A DNA stretch of 64,000 nucleotides from Martelella radicis (GCF_014196625.1 NZ_JACIDZ010000007.1:124001-188000); one strand, 5' to 3'. Counted from the stretch's first letter, positions 35,938 through 45,501 are shown. Translations and numbers: made by a program. Notes: generated by a model not told the origin, from the sequence alone.

Positions 35938-36447
35938 ATGAGCACGAGACAATCGCATTTCGATTACGAGGACATCATCAAGTGCGCCGAGGGCGAGCTT
36001 TTCGGCCCCGGCAATGCGCAGCTTCCGATGCCTCCTATGCTGATGTTCAACCGCATCACCGAAATTTCCGAGGATGGCGGCGCCAACGGCAAGGGCCATG
36101 CCCGCGCCGAATTTGACATCACGCCCGACCTCTGGTTTTTCGATTGCCACTTCAAGGGCGACCCCGTCATGCCGGGTTGCCTGGGACTTGACGCGCTTTG
36201 GCAGCTCACCGGGTTCTATCTCGGCTGGCTTGGCGAACCCGGCAAGGGCCGCGCTATTTCCACCGGCGAAGTAAAATTCTCCGGCATGGTCACGCCGAAG
36301 AACAAGCTTGTTGAATATGGCGTCGACTTCAAGCGCGTGATGCGCGGCCGTCTGGTTCTCGGCATTGCCGATGGCTGGGTCAAGGCCGATGGCGAAGTAA
36401 TCTACAAGGCCTCCGATCTCAGGGTCGGCCTGTTCAAGGAACAGTAA
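35938..36447 (+). CDS. fabA: 3-hydroxydecanoyl-ACP dehydratase FabA
   Basis: Cytoplasmic dehydratase/isomerase of 169 residues that introduces the cis double bond in unsaturated fatty acid synthesis. The hot-dog fold shows [13 protein letters not shown] near residue 25. The catalytic His is in [22 protein letters not shown] (about residue 70) and the Asp in the same helix (about residue 84). Length equals E. coli FabA. It is the first gene of fabA-fabB-fabI and divergent from irr, the arrangement found in many rhizobia. Confidence 0.97.
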   Translation: MSTRQSHFDYEDIIKCAEGELFGPGNAQLPMPPMLMFNRITEISEDGGANGKGHARAEFDITPDLWFFDCHFKGDPVMPGCLGLDALWQLTGFYLGWLGEPGKGRAISTGEVKFSGMVTPKNKLVEYGVDFKRVMRGRLVLGIADGWVKADGEVIYKASDLRVGLFKEQ

Positions 36448-36503
36448 GGCGTGGTCGCGCCGGCTGACCGGCGGGACACGGAGGAGAAAGAGAAGGATCG
36501 AAC

Positions 36504-37724
36504 ATGAGACGTGTTGTCGTTACGGGATTGGGAATCGTATCCTCGATCGGAAACGATGCCGCCGAAGTCACCGCTTCGCTGCGCGAAGCAAAATCAGGCA
36601 TCTCTTTCTCGCCGGATTTCGCCGAGCACGGCTTCAAGTGCCAGGTCTGGGGCAAGCCGACGCTAGACCCGACCGATCAGGTCGACCGCCGCGCCATGCG
36701 CTTTCTGTCGCAGGGCGGGGCCTGGAACCATGTCGCCATGAAACAGGCCATTGCCGATTCGGGCCTCGAAGAGGGCGATATCACCAATGAGCGCACCGGC
36801 ATCGTCATGGGCTCCGGCGGCCCCTCGACCCGCACGATCGTCGAAGCCGCGCTGACGACAGAGAAGAACGGTTCGCCGAAGCGGATCGGGCCCTTTGCCG
36901 TGCCGAAGGCAATGTCCTCGACGGCTTCCGCCACGCTTGCGACCTGGTTCAAGATCCACGGCGTCAACTATTCGATCTCGTCGGCCTGCTCGACTTCGGC
37001 GCACTGCATCGGCAATGCCGCCGAGCTCATCCAGTGGGGCAAGCAGGACGTGATGTTTGCCGGCGGCCATGAAGACCTCGACTGGACCATGTCGAACCTG
37101 TTCGACGCCATGGGCGCGATGACCAGCGATTTCAACGAGGATGCGCCGCGCGCCTCGCGCGCCTATGACGCTGCCCGCGACGGCTTCGTCATTGCCGGCG
37201 GCGCCGGCGTCGTCATTCTGGAAGAGCTGGAGCATGCCAAGGCCCGCGGTGCCAAGATCTACGGCGAGATCATCGGCTATGGCGCAACCTCCGACGGCTA
37301 TGACATGGTCGCGCCTTCTGGCGAAGGCGCGGTGCGTTGTATGCGCCAGGCGCTTGCCGATATCGAGGGTGATATCGACTATATCAACACGCATGGCACG
37401 TCGACGCCGGTCGGCGACAGCCGCGAAATCGGTGCGATCCGCGAAGTCTTCGGCGACAAGATCCCTCATATCCAGTCGACGAAATCGCTTACCGGCCATT
37501 CGCTCGGCGCGGCCGGCGTTCAGGAATCGATCTATTCGCTTCTGATGATGCAGGAAGGATTTATCGGCGAGAGCGCCCATATCGACCTTCTCGATCCCGA
37601 ATTCGAGGGCGTGCCGATCGTGCGCGAGCGCATCGACAACGCCAAGATCGACACAGTTCTTTCAAACTCGTTCGGCTTCGGCGGCACGAACGCCACGCTG
37701 GTCTTCCAGCGTTACAATGGATAA
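36504..37724 (+). CDS. fabB: 3-oxoacyl-ACP synthase I FabB
   Basis: Condensing enzyme of 406 residues that elongates unsaturated acyl-ACP chains together with FabA. The catalytic Cys is in [12 protein letters not shown] (about residue 163), and the two His residues are in [11 protein letters not shown] (about 298) and [12 protein letters not shown] (about 333). It starts 56 bases after fabA behind GGAGGAGAAAG and ends overlapping fabI by 8 bases. FabF-type enzymes are similar; pairing with fabA supports FabB. Confidence 0.96.
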   Translation: MRRVVVTGLGIVSSIGNDAAEVTASLREAKSGISFSPDFAEHGFKCQVWGKPTLDPTDQVDRRAMRFLSQGGAWNHVAMKQAIADSGLEEGDITNERTGIVMGSGGPSTRTIVEAALTTEKNGSPKRIGPFAVPKAMSSTASATLATWFKIHGVNYSISSACSTSAHCIGNAAELIQWGKQDVMFAGGHEDLDWTMSNLFDAMGAMTSDFNEDAPRASRAYDAARDGFVIAGGAGVVILEELEHAKARGAKIYGEIIGYGATSDGYDMVAPSGEGAVRCMRQALADIEGDIDYINTHGTSTPVGDSREIGAIREVFGDKIPHIQSTKSLTGHSLGAAGVQESIYSLLMMQEGFIGESAHIDLLDPEFEGVPIVRERIDNAKIDTVLSNSFGFGGTNATLVFQRYNG

Positions 37725-38541
37725 TGTGCAGATGACCGGACTTATGCAGGGCAAACGCGGCCTGATCATGGGCGTTGCCAACAATCACTCGATTGCCTGG
37801 GGCATCGCCAAGGCGGTTCATGCCGAAGGTGCCGAGCTTGCCTTCACCTATCAGGGCGAGGCGCTCGGACGGCGGGTTCATCCCCTGGCGGCGGAGGTCG
37901 GCTCGGATTTCGTCGTTCCCTGCGATGTCGAGGATATCGAGAGCGTCGACGGCGTGTTCGACGCCATCAGGCAGCGCTGGGGCAAGCTCGATTTCGTCGT
38001 CCACGCCGTCGGTTTTTCCGACAAGAGCGAGCTCAAGGGTCTTTACGCGAACACCACGCGGGAAAACTTCGTCCGCACCATGGTGATCTCCTGCTTTTCC
38101 TTCACCGAGATCGCCAAGCGCGCAGCCGATCTGATGCCCGATGGCGGATCAATGTTGACGCTGACCTATGGCGGTTCCACGGCGGTCGTGCCGAACTACA
38201 ACGTCATGGGCGTGGCAAAGGCAGGCCTTGAGGCCTCAATGCGCTATCTCGCCGGCGATTACGGTCCACGCGGCATCCGCGTCAACGCCATCTCGGCCGG
38301 TCCCGTGCGCACGCTTGCCGGCTCTGGCGTCGGCGATGCCCGCCTCGTCTATGCCTGGCAGCAGCGCAACGCGCCGCTGCGCCGATCCACCACGATCGAG
38401 GATGTCGGTGGCTCGGCGCTCTATTTGCTCTCCGACCTCGCCTCCGGCGTCACCGGCGAAATTCATTTCGTCGACAACGGCTACAATATTCTCTCCATGC
38501 CGATCCCGGAAATGATGCGCAGGGGCGACCCCGAAACCTGA
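37717..38541 (+). CDS. fabI: Enoyl-ACP reductase FabI
   Basis: NADH-dependent enoyl-ACP reductase of 274 residues that completes each fatty-acid elongation cycle. It has the FabI-type SDR signature [17 protein letters not shown] at the N-terminus and the catalytic Tyr-x6-Lys in YNVMGVAK (about residues 161-168). NAVSAGP-type sequence ([10 protein letters not shown]) follows. An alternative start at the ATG at 37732 would remove five residues and the overlap with fabB. It ends the fab operon, with a terminator 40 bases on. Confidence 0.96.
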   Translation: MDNVQMTGLMQGKRGLIMGVANNHSIAWGIAKAVHAEGAELAFTYQGEALGRRVHPLAAEVGSDFVVPCDVEDIESVDGVFDAIRQRWGKLDFVVHAVGFSDKSELKGLYANTTRENFVRTMVISCFSFTEIAKRAADLMPDGGSMLTLTYGGSTAVVPNYNVMGVAKAGLEASMRYLAGDYGPRGIRVNAISAGPVRTLAGSGVGDARLVYAWQQRNAPLRRSTTIEDVGGSALYLLSDLASGVTGEIHFVDNGYNILSMPIPEMMRRGDPET

Positions 38542-38581
38542 CGGTTTTTCCTCAATCGGGATAACACAACCAGAAATAGAT

Positions 38582-38614
38582 AAAGGCGCGGCCAGATATT
38601 CGGCTGCGCCTTTT
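38582..38614 (+). terminator. Terminator of the fabA-fabB-fabI operon
   Basis: AAAGGCGCGGCC (38582-38593) pairs with GGCTGCGCCTTT (38602-38613) with one mismatch, followed by TTGTTTTG. It is a typical intrinsic terminator, 40 bases after the fabI stop. Confidence 0.85.
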
Positions 38615-38724
38615 GTTTTGACGTATGCAACGGCGCTCCGACAAAAAACAGGGCCGGCAGGACTATGACGTCGCCGACGCCGGATTTCGCTCCCGCGAAG
38701 GGTCATAACTGCCAAAATTAAATT

Positions 38725-38740
38725 AATCAAACGATTGATT
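38725..38740. promoter_or_regulatory. Palindrome 1 upstream of the porin gene
   Basis: AATCAAACGATTGATT has perfect 6-bp arms (AATCAA / TTGATT) around ACGA. It matches palindrome 2 in 14 of 16 bases. Confidence 0.6.
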
Positions 38741-38869
38741 CTATTAAGTTATACCGTCCGACTACCGCCGAAAAGGACGGTGGAGCGTGCTCGGGATCCG
38801 TCAGTTCACTGCGTTTTTACCGTTGATTCACAAGGCATTATCGTTGCAGAACCGCAACACGGCATTATT

Positions 38870-38885
38870 AATCAGTCGATTGATT
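38870..38885. promoter_or_regulatory. Palindrome 2 upstream of the porin gene
   Basis: AATCAGTCGATTGATT has 5-bp arms (AATCA / TGATT). It lies 145 bases after palindrome 1 and next to a possible -35 element. Confidence 0.6.
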
Positions 38886-39018
38886 TAGAATTCCACCGAA
38901 GGTTTATTGTTCGAAACGGTCTCTGCGGGTTTGATGCGGATGGATGCAACGCAACGAACTGCTTCCAGCCCAGGGCAAGACCTACTGCCCCCGTTTAATT
39001 CAACGAGGAGTTATCTTC

Positions 39019-40089
39019 ATGAACCTCAAAAGCCTCTTTCTTGGCTCTGCTGCTGCGCTTGCAGCCACAACCGGCGCGCAAGCGGCCGACCCGGTCGTCG
39101 TCATCGAACCGGTTCAGAACAACTATGTCGAAGTTTGTGACGCTTTCGGGGCCGGCTACTTCTACATTCCCGGTACCGAGACCTGCCTGAACGTCGGCGG
39201 TTACATCCGTTTCCAGGTTGACGGCTCCAACGGCGGCAATGTTCCGGACGCATGGAACGTCTTCACCCGCGGTCAGCTCGACATCTCCTCGAAGACCGAT
39301 TCCGAGCTCGGCACGGTCACGGGCCTGATCTCGCTGCGTAGCGAAGCCTATTCCAACGACGGCTCCACCACGACCTACATCAACGAAGCCTATCTCGGCC
39401 TCGGCGGTTTCCAGGCCGGTCGTTTCTACAGCTACTGGGATGAAGGTCTCATCGGCGAAATCGACGACCTGGCAGGCAACACCCGCTTCAACTCCATGCG
39501 CTACGTCTTCGCCGGTGACGGCTTCGTAGCAGGCCTCTCGCTGGACGCTCTTGAAGCCGACATGGTTGGCCTTTCCAACGACGACATGCCGAAGCTCGGC
39601 GTATCCGGTCGTATCGGCTTCCAGGCCGGTGGCGTTGGCGCCAAGTTTGACGCTGCATACGACACCTACAACGAAGAAGCTTCGCTGCGGCTCATGACCT
39701 CGTTCGCAATCGGCCCGGGCACTCTGGACCTCGGTGCGAACTACTCCAGCGGCTGGAACGCATATGCCAACACCTTCGGCAATGAGTTCTACGACTACTC
39801 GCTGGCAACCCCGTCGGCTGTTCCGGGCGTCTACGCTGAATGGGCTCTTGCCGCCGGTTACCAGCTCGACGTTACCGAGAAGTTCTCGATCACGCCGGCT
39901 TACCAGTGGACCTCTGCCAAGGTTCCGGGCGCCGACAACGAAGACTTCTGGTCGGCAGGCGTCCTGTTCGACTACACCATCGTCGACGGCCTGAGCGCCA
40001 AGGTCAATGTTGGCTACACCGACCTGCCTGACAGCTATTCGGACGACGATTACTGGGCTGGCTGGTTCCGCCTGCAGCGCGACTTCTAA
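39019..40089 (+). CDS. Rhizobial-type outer membrane porin
   Basis: Trimeric beta-barrel porin of 356 residues allowing diffusion of small solutes. A signal peptide covers about residues 1-23 (cleavage near AQAADP). The mature start is the rhizobial-porin pattern with YVEVCDAFGAGYFYIPGTE and a disulfide Cys pair (VCDAF and TCLNVGG). The barrel strands alternate, and the last residues WFRLQRDF end in the aromatic Phe needed by the BAM machinery. I chose the ATG at 39019 because of GAGGAG and the signal peptide. Codon use is markedly cleaner than its neighbours, as expected for a highly expressed gene. Confidence 0.95.
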   Translation: MNLKSLFLGSAAALAATTGAQAADPVVVIEPVQNNYVEVCDAFGAGYFYIPGTETCLNVGGYIRFQVDGSNGGNVPDAWNVFTRGQLDISSKTDSELGTVTGLISLRSEAYSNDGSTTTYINEAYLGLGGFQAGRFYSYWDEGLIGEIDDLAGNTRFNSMRYVFAGDGFVAGLSLDALEADMVGLSNDDMPKLGVSGRIGFQAGGVGAKFDAAYDTYNEEASLRLMTSFAIGPGTLDLGANYSSGWNAYANTFGNEFYDYSLATPSAVPGVYAEWALAAGYQLDVTEKFSITPAYQWTSAKVPGADNEDFWSAGVLFDYTIVDGLSAKVNVGYTDLPDSYSDDDYWAGWFRLQRDF

Positions 40090-40104
40090 TCCAAGTTGCC
40101 CGAG

Positions 40105-40128
40105 AAGAGGCCCCGAAACGGGCCTCTT
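40105..40128 (+). terminator. Terminator of the porin gene
   Basis: AAGAGGCCC (40105-40113) and GGGCCTCTT (40120-40128) form a perfect 9-bp stem with a 6-base loop, followed by a T-run. Confidence 0.92.
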
Positions 40129-40190
40129 TTTCTTCGCCCGGAATGCGGCTTCTTGCCGGATCCCGGGCTTTTTTTTTGCGCACGACGGCT

Positions 40191-41780
40191 TCAGTCGGTG
40201 CGGAACTCGACCAGATGGGGTCCGCCGCTCAAAGCCGCCGTCGCGACCGCCGCAACGAGCGCATCTTCATCCGCCGTTGTTGAAAAGCCGAGCCCATAGG
40301 CTGCGGCGATCTTCTCCATGTCAGGCGGCGTCGGCTTCACGCCCTCCGGCACGATGCCGGCATCTTCCATATAGGTCTCGATCTCGCGGTAGCCGCGATT
40401 GTTCCAGACGAGGAAGACGATATTCGCCTTCTCGTCGGCGGCCGTCCCAAGCTCGGAAAGCGAGAACTGCAGGCCTCCATCGCCGACAATGGCGATGACG
40501 GGACGCGATGGGTCGCCGATCGCCGCGCCTATGGCTCCCGGCGGCACATAGCCAAGCGCGCCGTAGCCGGTGGCGGAATTGAACCAGCGCTTTGGCTCCT
40601 CTGCCTCCAAATAGAGGTTGGCTGCATAGACGAGCTGAGTCGAATCGCCGACGAAGCGTCCGCCGGGCACCCTGTCGCGCAGGCGGTGCAGAAGCGAGAC
40701 CTCGTCTCTGATCTTGTCCGAAAGCCCGGCCCAGGCCTCTTCCCGCACCGCTTTGGCACGCCGCGCTCCATCATTTTTCCGCGCCTGGAAAAGAGCGGAC
40801 AAGCGCACAAGCGCCACAGCGCTGTCTGCCAAGATCGCCGCATCGGCGGGCGGGCCCAAGGCAATTCCCTCGCTGTCGAGATCGATGCGGACGAGCCGGG
40901 GCAATGGCGGAAATCCGCCATCGACATAGACGTCATAATCGGTCTGCCCAAACTCTGTTCCAACGGCGATCACAAGATCGCTCTGAGCGATCAGATCACG
41001 CACAGGCTTGAGGCTGGCGCTGGCGGGAACCAGCAAGGGATGGCCCGCCAACAATCCGCGCGCGTTTGCCGTCAGCACGACGGGAGCATCCAGACGCTCG
41101 GCGAAGCCCCGCAAGGCCTGATCCGCGCCAGATGCGCCGCCGCCCGCCAGAATGACCGGCGCCTTTGCCGCGTCGACCAGCGCCGCTGATCTCTCAAGCG
41201 CGTCTTCGTCAGTATCCGGCAACGCCTCGGACAAGGCCGTCGTCTCGGGTAGGACGATTTTCTCAATCATGACATCGGTCGGAATCTCCAGATGCACAGG
41301 CCCCGGACGGCCGCATATGGCAAGCGCCAGGCAGCGAGCGAGCGTCCCGGAAAGTTCTCCACCCCGCATCAGCGTGACGGATTCCTTGGCAAAGCTTCGC
41401 ATAAGTGCCTGCTGGTCCGGCAGTTCGTGCAGGCACCCCTCCCCCTTGCCAAGCGTCTTGCGGGCGTTGACGCCGGAGATCACAAGCATGGGCACGCTGT
41501 CGGCGCGCGCCTGCGCCATCGCCGTGATCGTGTTGGTCAGTCCCGGCCCGGTGATAACGAAGGCCACACCTGGTTTGCCGGTGACGCGGGCATAACCATC
41601 AGCCATGAAGCCCGCGCCCTGTTCGTGACGTGGCGTGACGTGACGGATCTTCGAGGCGGCAAGCCCGCGGTAGAGTTCAGCCGTATGAACGCCGGGAATG
41701 CCGAAAACCACCTCGACGCCATGGATCTCGAGCAGTCGGACAAGTGCCTCGCCGACAGTCATTGTCTGTGCGTCGCTCAT
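40191..41780 (-). CDS. aruI: Thiamine-diphosphate decarboxylase, AruI-like (5-guanidino-2-oxopentanoate decarboxylase)
   Basis: TPP-dependent enzyme of 529 residues in the acetolactate-synthase/benzoylformate decarboxylase family. The catalytic Glu is in RHEQGAGFMADGYAR (about residue 52), and the TPP/Mg motif runs from IVGDGGLQFSL to FLVWNNRGY (about 440-475). AruI decarboxylates 2-ketoarginine to 4-guanidinobutyraldehyde in the arginine transaminase pathway. Its start overlaps the stop of the aminotransferase gene (ATGA), and an arginine-type importer is close by. By sequence alone it could be another 2-oxo acid decarboxylase; the gene pairing is what supports AruI. Confidence 0.85.
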   Translation of the reverse strand: MSDAQTMTVGEALVRLLEIHGVEVVFGIPGVHTAELYRGLAASKIRHVTPRHEQGAGFMADGYARVTGKPGVAFVITGPGLTNTITAMAQARADSVPMLVISGVNARKTLGKGEGCLHELPDQQALMRSFAKESVTLMRGGELSGTLARCLALAICGRPGPVHLEIPTDVMIEKIVLPETTALSEALPDTDEDALERSAALVDAAKAPVILAGGGASGADQALRGFAERLDAPVVLTANARGLLAGHPLLVPASASLKPVRDLIAQSDLVIAVGTEFGQTDYDVYVDGGFPPLPRLVRIDLDSEGIALGPPADAAILADSAVALVRLSALFQARKNDGARRAKAVREEAWAGLSDKIRDEVSLLHRLRDRVPGGRFVGDSTQLVYAANLYLEAEEPKRWFNSATGYGALGYVPPGAIGAAIGDPSRPVIAIVGDGGLQFSLSELGTAADEKANIVFLVWNNRGYREIETYMEDAGIVPEGVKPTPPDMEKIAAAYGLGFSTTADEDALVAAVATAALSGGPHLVEFRTD

Positions 41781-42982
41781 GCGCGGGCAACCTTCTTCTC
41801 AGCAGTCAGGCTTGCTGCGAACCGGGCGATCCGCCGCGCCGCCTCGACGATGTCTTCGTCCGGAACGGTCAGGCTGACGCGGATAAAGCCATCCGCCTCA
41901 ACGCCGAAGGACGAGCCGGGCATGACCGCCAGGTGCTCGACCTCAAGCAAGCCCAGCGCGAAGGCTTCGCCGGCAAGGCCGGTAGCCGAGACGTCGGCAA
42001 ACGCGAACATGCCCGCTTCGGGCATGGCGCAGGCAATGCCGGGCGCCGCAGAAAGAGCCTCGACCAACAGCATTGCCCTGCGCTTGAGCGAAGCCCTCAG
42101 CATGGCGGAAACGCCACTGGGCCGCTCGATCGCCGCAGCCGTCGCGTCGGCGATGAAGGGCTGGTTTCCGAACAGCATGGTTTCTGCGACAGGCAAAAGC
42201 CGCTCGCAGAATTCCGCCGGTCCGATTGCCCAGCCCGAACGGAAACCGGGGGCGGCATGGGATTTGGAGATCGAGGAGACGGCGATCGTGCGTTCGGCCA
42301 GATCCGCATTGTCGAGCGGCGAGGCGAATTCGCCGCCGAAAATCAGTTCCTCATAGACCTCGTCGGCGATGATCCAGAGGTCGTGCCTGCGGCAGACAGC
42401 GCCGATCGCCGCAAGTTCCTCCGCCGTCAGCACAGCGCCGGTCGGGTTATGCGGCGTGTTGAGCAGGAGCACGCGGGCATTTTCCGTGATCGCCTGTTCG
42501 AGAATTTCGGCGCGCATGTGGAATCCGTCCTCGGGCCTGAGCGGCACCGGCACCATCTCGGCCCCCGTAGCGCGGATCACGCCTTCATAGGTGGCATAAA
42601 GCGGGTCGCCGACAAGCACGGCATCGCCCTCTTCCGCCAAAGTCAGCATCACGGCAAAGAGCGCTGTCTGGGTGCCCGGAAAACAGACAATATTCTCTTC
42701 CCCGATCGCCCGGCCCGTGCGCCGAGTGTAGCGCCTGGAAAGCGCCTTCAGAAGCGGCGGCTCGCCGCGCCCGTTGGAATAGCCGATCCGGCCTTCCGAC
42801 AGGGCCCTGGCAACGACATCCGCCAGCACGGGGTCGGGATCGACGTCGGGCTCACCGATCGTCAGTTCCAGGATCGGCGTACCGGCTTCCTTCATCGCAC
42901 GCGCCTTCAGGTGCACGGCCCATTTGTCGGAGCCGAGCCCGCCGAGGCGGTTGGAAATCCTGGCGTAATGCATGTCTGTCAT
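41777..42982 (-). CDS. aruH: PLP-dependent aminotransferase, AruH-like (arginine:pyruvate transaminase)
   Basis: Class I/II aminotransferase of 401 residues. The PLP-binding Lys is in SSISKSHAAPGFRSG (about residue 235). Other fold-type-I motifs are NTPHNPTGAVL (about 172-182) and the Arg in DGFIRVSLT for the substrate carboxylate. AruH moves the alpha-amino group of L-arginine to pyruvate, giving 2-ketoarginine and alanine, the substrate for AruI. The gene overlaps both the TetR gene (upstream) and aruI (downstream) by four bases, so the three are a tight operon. Confidence 0.86.
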   Translation of the reverse strand: MTDMHYARISNRLGGLGSDKWAVHLKARAMKEAGTPILELTIGEPDVDPDPVLADVVARALSEGRIGYSNGRGEPPLLKALSRRYTRRTGRAIGEENIVCFPGTQTALFAVMLTLAEEGDAVLVGDPLYATYEGVIRATGAEMVPVPLRPEDGFHMRAEILEQAITENARVLLLNTPHNPTGAVLTAEELAAIGAVCRRHDLWIIADEVYEELIFGGEFASPLDNADLAERTIAVSSISKSHAAPGFRSGWAIGPAEFCERLLPVAETMLFGNQPFIADATAAAIERPSGVSAMLRASLKRRAMLLVEALSAAPGIACAMPEAGMFAFADVSATGLAGEAFALGLLEVEHLAVMPGSSFGVEADGFIRVSLTVPDEDIVEAARRIARFAASLTAEKKVARA

Positions 42983-43614
42983 CCTTCAATGTCATCAAGC
43001 CGGAGGCCGGTGATCGATCCCACCGAATGCAGCCCCGCTTTCAGCAATTCCCTGTCTTCGAAAATGTCGCCGGCAAGCGAGCCCTCGAGCCAGAGCCCGT
43101 CGAGAACGGCGTTGATCTCGATCGCCAGCCGCCGGATGTCTGCGTCATCGACGTTCCGGCCCGCTTCATGAAAGGCGCCGGCGAGAAGGCGTTCGATCAG
43201 CGTCCGGTATTCGAGATAGCTTTCCCGGTGGATCGCCCCCATGGCCGGGTCGATCCGCGCCATGGCGATGAAGGCCGCCCAGAGCGACAGTCGCCTTGCG
43301 TCGATCATCGGCGGCATCAGGCAGGCGGCGACGAAACCGGCGAGCTTCTGCCGGGCGCTCTTGCCGTCCGCCATGCCCGCCTCTGCGGATATCTCTGTCA
43401 TCGCCGCCATGGTCTGGCGATAGGCGGCGTGCAGAAGCTGTTCCTTGGTCGCGAAATAATGGCGGATCAACCCGCCGGAGACGCCTGCCCGATCCGCCAC
43501 CTCGCGAACCGTCGCGTTCTGGATGCCGCCCTCGGCGATGCAGTCCAGCATCGCCTCGATAAGATCGGCACGCCGTTCGGCGTCGGAGGCGCGACGGAAG
43601 GGCTTGCGGCTCAT
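42979..43614 (-). CDS. TetR-family regulator (BetI-like) of the arginine module
   Basis: Regulator of 211 residues. The helix-turn-helix covers about residues 14-62 (RRADLIEAMLDCIAEGG, then ATVREVADRAGVSGGLIRHYFATKEQLL), a form typical of the BetI subgroup. The C-terminal domain is helical and would bind an effector, plausibly arginine, a methylated arginine or 2-ketoarginine. The gene lies inside the operon between the hydrolase and aruH. The 29-bp palindrome in the divergent promoter region (44526-44554) is its most likely binding site. Confidence 0.88.
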   Translation of the reverse strand: MSRKPFRRASDAERRADLIEAMLDCIAEGGIQNATVREVADRAGVSGGLIRHYFATKEQLLHAAYRQTMAAMTEISAEAGMADGKSARQKLAGFVAACLMPPMIDARRLSLWAAFIAMARIDPAMGAIHRESYLEYRTLIERLLAGAFHEAGRNVDDADIRRLAIEINAVLDGLWLEGSLAGDIFEDRELLKAGLHSVGSITGLRLDDIEG

Positions 43615-43615
43615 C

Positions 43616-44485
43616 TCAGCCTCGAAGGATCGGCCGCGTCAGGCAGGTCGGTCCGCCCTCGCAGGCGATGCAGAGCGCATCGGCCTCGAATGTCGCGACG
43701 GTGCAACCGGCTTTTTCCATCGCTGCCTTTGTCTTGTCAAAACCAGCAACGGCGATCACGTCGAGCGGCTTCGTCGGAAGCACGTTGAGATTGAGGCCGT
43801 TGGACGCCATGAATTCGTCCTCCGGCGCCTCCACCAGCCTATAGCCCTTTTCCTTCAGCAACTGATAGAACGGCGCGGGCAGAAGCGGCGCATAGACCAG
43901 CGCCAGCTTGTCGGCCAAGGGCGAGATCACGCTCATCAGATGCAGGCAGGCCTCCTCGCCCTGCCACAGCGGCAGATCGAAGCTCAGGACAGAAATGCCA
44001 TGCGGGGCCAAAAGCCTGCGCACCTGATCAATGCCTTCAGCGTTGGAGCGCACGCCGCGGCCGATGCAGAGCGTGCGCTCGTCGACCCAGACGCAATCTC
44101 CGCCTTCTACCGTGCCCGAACCGGAAAGCCGTCCAAGAATCGGAATGCCGGCTTCACGGTAGATCGCCTCGTGACCGTCGACCTCGCCCTTGCGCAAGGG
44201 CTTGCCCATGTTGAGCAGGATGGCGCCGCTGTCAGCGACAAGCGAAGGATCATGGGTAAACATCGCGTCGGCGAGCCCGTCCCCCTTGTCCTCATACCAG
44301 AGGATCTCGGCCCCGGAAGCGGCCACCAGATCGGCAAAGGCCGCATACTGGTCGATCGCGCGTTTGGCATCGAAGGTCTTGCCGTAATGCCAGATGGCGG
44401 GCTCGGCCTTGAGCAGGCTTTCACCGGGCTGGCGCATGATCACCCGTTTGATGGGCTGCGCCATGGTTTGCGCTCCGAAACTCAT
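43616..44485 (-). CDS. Dimethylarginine dimethylaminohydrolase / arginine deiminase-superfamily protein
   Basis: Guanidino-group-modifying enzyme of about 289 residues with the five-fold pseudosymmetric pentein fold. Features are MFTHDPSLV, GSGTVEGGDCVWVDERT (about residues 120-140, with an acidic substrate contact), HLMSVISPL with the catalytic His (about 172), and the catalytic Cys in EGGPTCLTRPI at the C-terminus. The length and C-terminal Cys fit DDAH, which turns N-methylated arginines into citrulline and methylamines. I place the start at the ATG at 44485; in-frame GTG and ATG codons up to 44500 overlap the ribosome binding site. Hydrolysis of arginine itself is also possible. Confidence 0.86.
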   Translation of the reverse strand: MSFGAQTMAQPIKRVIMRQPGESLLKAEPAIWHYGKTFDAKRAIDQYAAFADLVAASGAEILWYEDKGDGLADAMFTHDPSLVADSGAILLNMGKPLRKGEVDGHEAIYREAGIPILGRLSGSGTVEGGDCVWVDERTLCIGRGVRSNAEGIDQVRRLLAPHGISVLSFDLPLWQGEEACLHLMSVISPLADKLALVYAPLLPAPFYQLLKEKGYRLVEAPEDEFMASNGLNLNVLPTKPLDVIAVAGFDKTKAAMEKAGCTVATFEADALCIACEGGPTCLTRPILRG

Positions 44486-44521
44486 TCCATTCATCTCCAC
44501 GCTTATGCGAAATCTTTGCTA

Positions 44522-44554
44522 GTTATACACTTGCATAATAAGCTCGCAAGTGTA
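44522..44554. promoter_or_regulatory. Divergent promoter region with a 9-bp-arm palindrome
   Basis: TACACTTGC (44526-44534) is the exact reverse complement of GCAAGTGTA (44546-44554), 11 bases apart. On the reverse strand TTGCGA (44549-44544) and TATAAC (44527-44522), 16 bases apart, form a promoter for the hydrolase operon that the palindrome covers. It is the probable operator of the TetR protein encoded at 42979-43614. Confidence 0.72.
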
Positions 44555-44648
44555 GTAATGAACACAAGGAACGATTTTTGATCGTCGGCTTGATCGCACC
44601 GGAAGAAGTGCATGAGCGCCGGCACACCGGGAACGGCAAAGCGTTTTA

Positions 44649-45446
44649 ATGAAGGCTGAAAACAATCCGCAGGATGGCGACCTCGCAGAAGCGGTCACCA
44701 TCGACGATCTTCATAAATCCTTCGGGGATTTCGAAGTGCTGAAGGGCGTGTCGCTCAAGGCCCGCCAGGGCGAGGTCATCGCCATCATCGGTGGATCCGG
44801 CTCGGGCAAATCCACACTTTTGCGATGCATCAATATGCTTGAATGGCCGACACGCGGCCGCATCTGCGTGCATGGCGAGGAAATCGCCATGAAGGCCGAT
44901 GGCCATGGCGGGCTGATGCCGGCCAACCGCAAGCAGATCCAACGCATCCGAACCCGTCTTGCCATGGTGTTTCAGAGCTTCAATCTCTGGCAGCACATGA
45001 CGCTGATGCAGAATGTCATCGAAGTGCCGGTCCACGTTCTCGGCGTGAAGCGCGACGAGGCGATCGCCGAGGCCGAAACGCTCCTGCGTCGCGTCGGGCT
45101 CTACGAGAAACGCGAAGCCTATCCCGCCTTCTTGTCCGGCGGGCAGCAGCAGCGCGCGGCGATCGCCAGAGCGCTTGCCATCCAGCCGGAAGCCATGCTG
45201 TTCGATGAACCGACATCCGCCCTCGACCCCGAACTTGTCGGCGAGGTGCTGACCGTGATCCGCGACCTGGCCGAGGAAGGCCGCACCATGCTGCTCGTCA
45301 CCCATGAGATGGGCTTTGCCCGCGAGGTCGCCAGCGAAATCGTCTTTCTGCATGATGGACGCGTGGAGGAACAAGGCGCGCCCGCAACCGTCTTCGACAA
45401 TCCGGAATCCGATCGGCTGAGGAAATTCATCAGCTCCGTCCAATAG
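44649..45446 (+). CDS. Basic amino acid ABC transporter ATP-binding protein (HisP/OccP family)
   Basis: ATPase of 265 residues for a polar amino acid importer. It has Walker A GGSGSGKST (about residue 49), signature LSGGQQQR, Walker B AMLFDEPTSALD and the H-loop LVTHEMGFA. The long HisP/OccP-type insert between Walker A and the Q-loop is present (MKADGHGGLMPANRKQ). It is the first gene of the forward operon, divergent from the DDAH/TetR/AruH/AruI operon. Arginine, ornithine or an opine-like guanidino compound is the likely cargo. Confidence 0.95.
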   Translation: MKAENNPQDGDLAEAVTIDDLHKSFGDFEVLKGVSLKARQGEVIAIIGGSGSGKSTLLRCINMLEWPTRGRICVHGEEIAMKADGHGGLMPANRKQIQRIRTRLAMVFQSFNLWQHMTLMQNVIEVPVHVLGVKRDEAIAEAETLLRRVGLYEKREAYPAFLSGGQQQRAAIARALAIQPEAMLFDEPTSALDPELVGEVLTVIRDLAEEGRTMLLVTHEMGFAREVASEIVFLHDGRVEEQGAPATVFDNPESDRLRKFISSVQ

Positions 45447-45501
45447 GCCGAACGGGAAGCATCCCGAGCCGGCCAGACCCAACAAAGAGGGAACCGCAAA
45501 C

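Larger units (their letters stand above)
38542..39018 (+). other. Long AT-rich leader/regulatory region of the porin gene
   Basis: 477 bases without a gene. After the fabI terminator the DNA becomes AT-rich at 38710-38755 and again at 38860-38920, where two matching palindromes sit. TTGATT (38880-38885) and TTTATT, 17 bases further on, could be a promoter. The ribosome binding site GAGGAG precedes the porin ATG by 8 bases. Confidence 0.6.
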
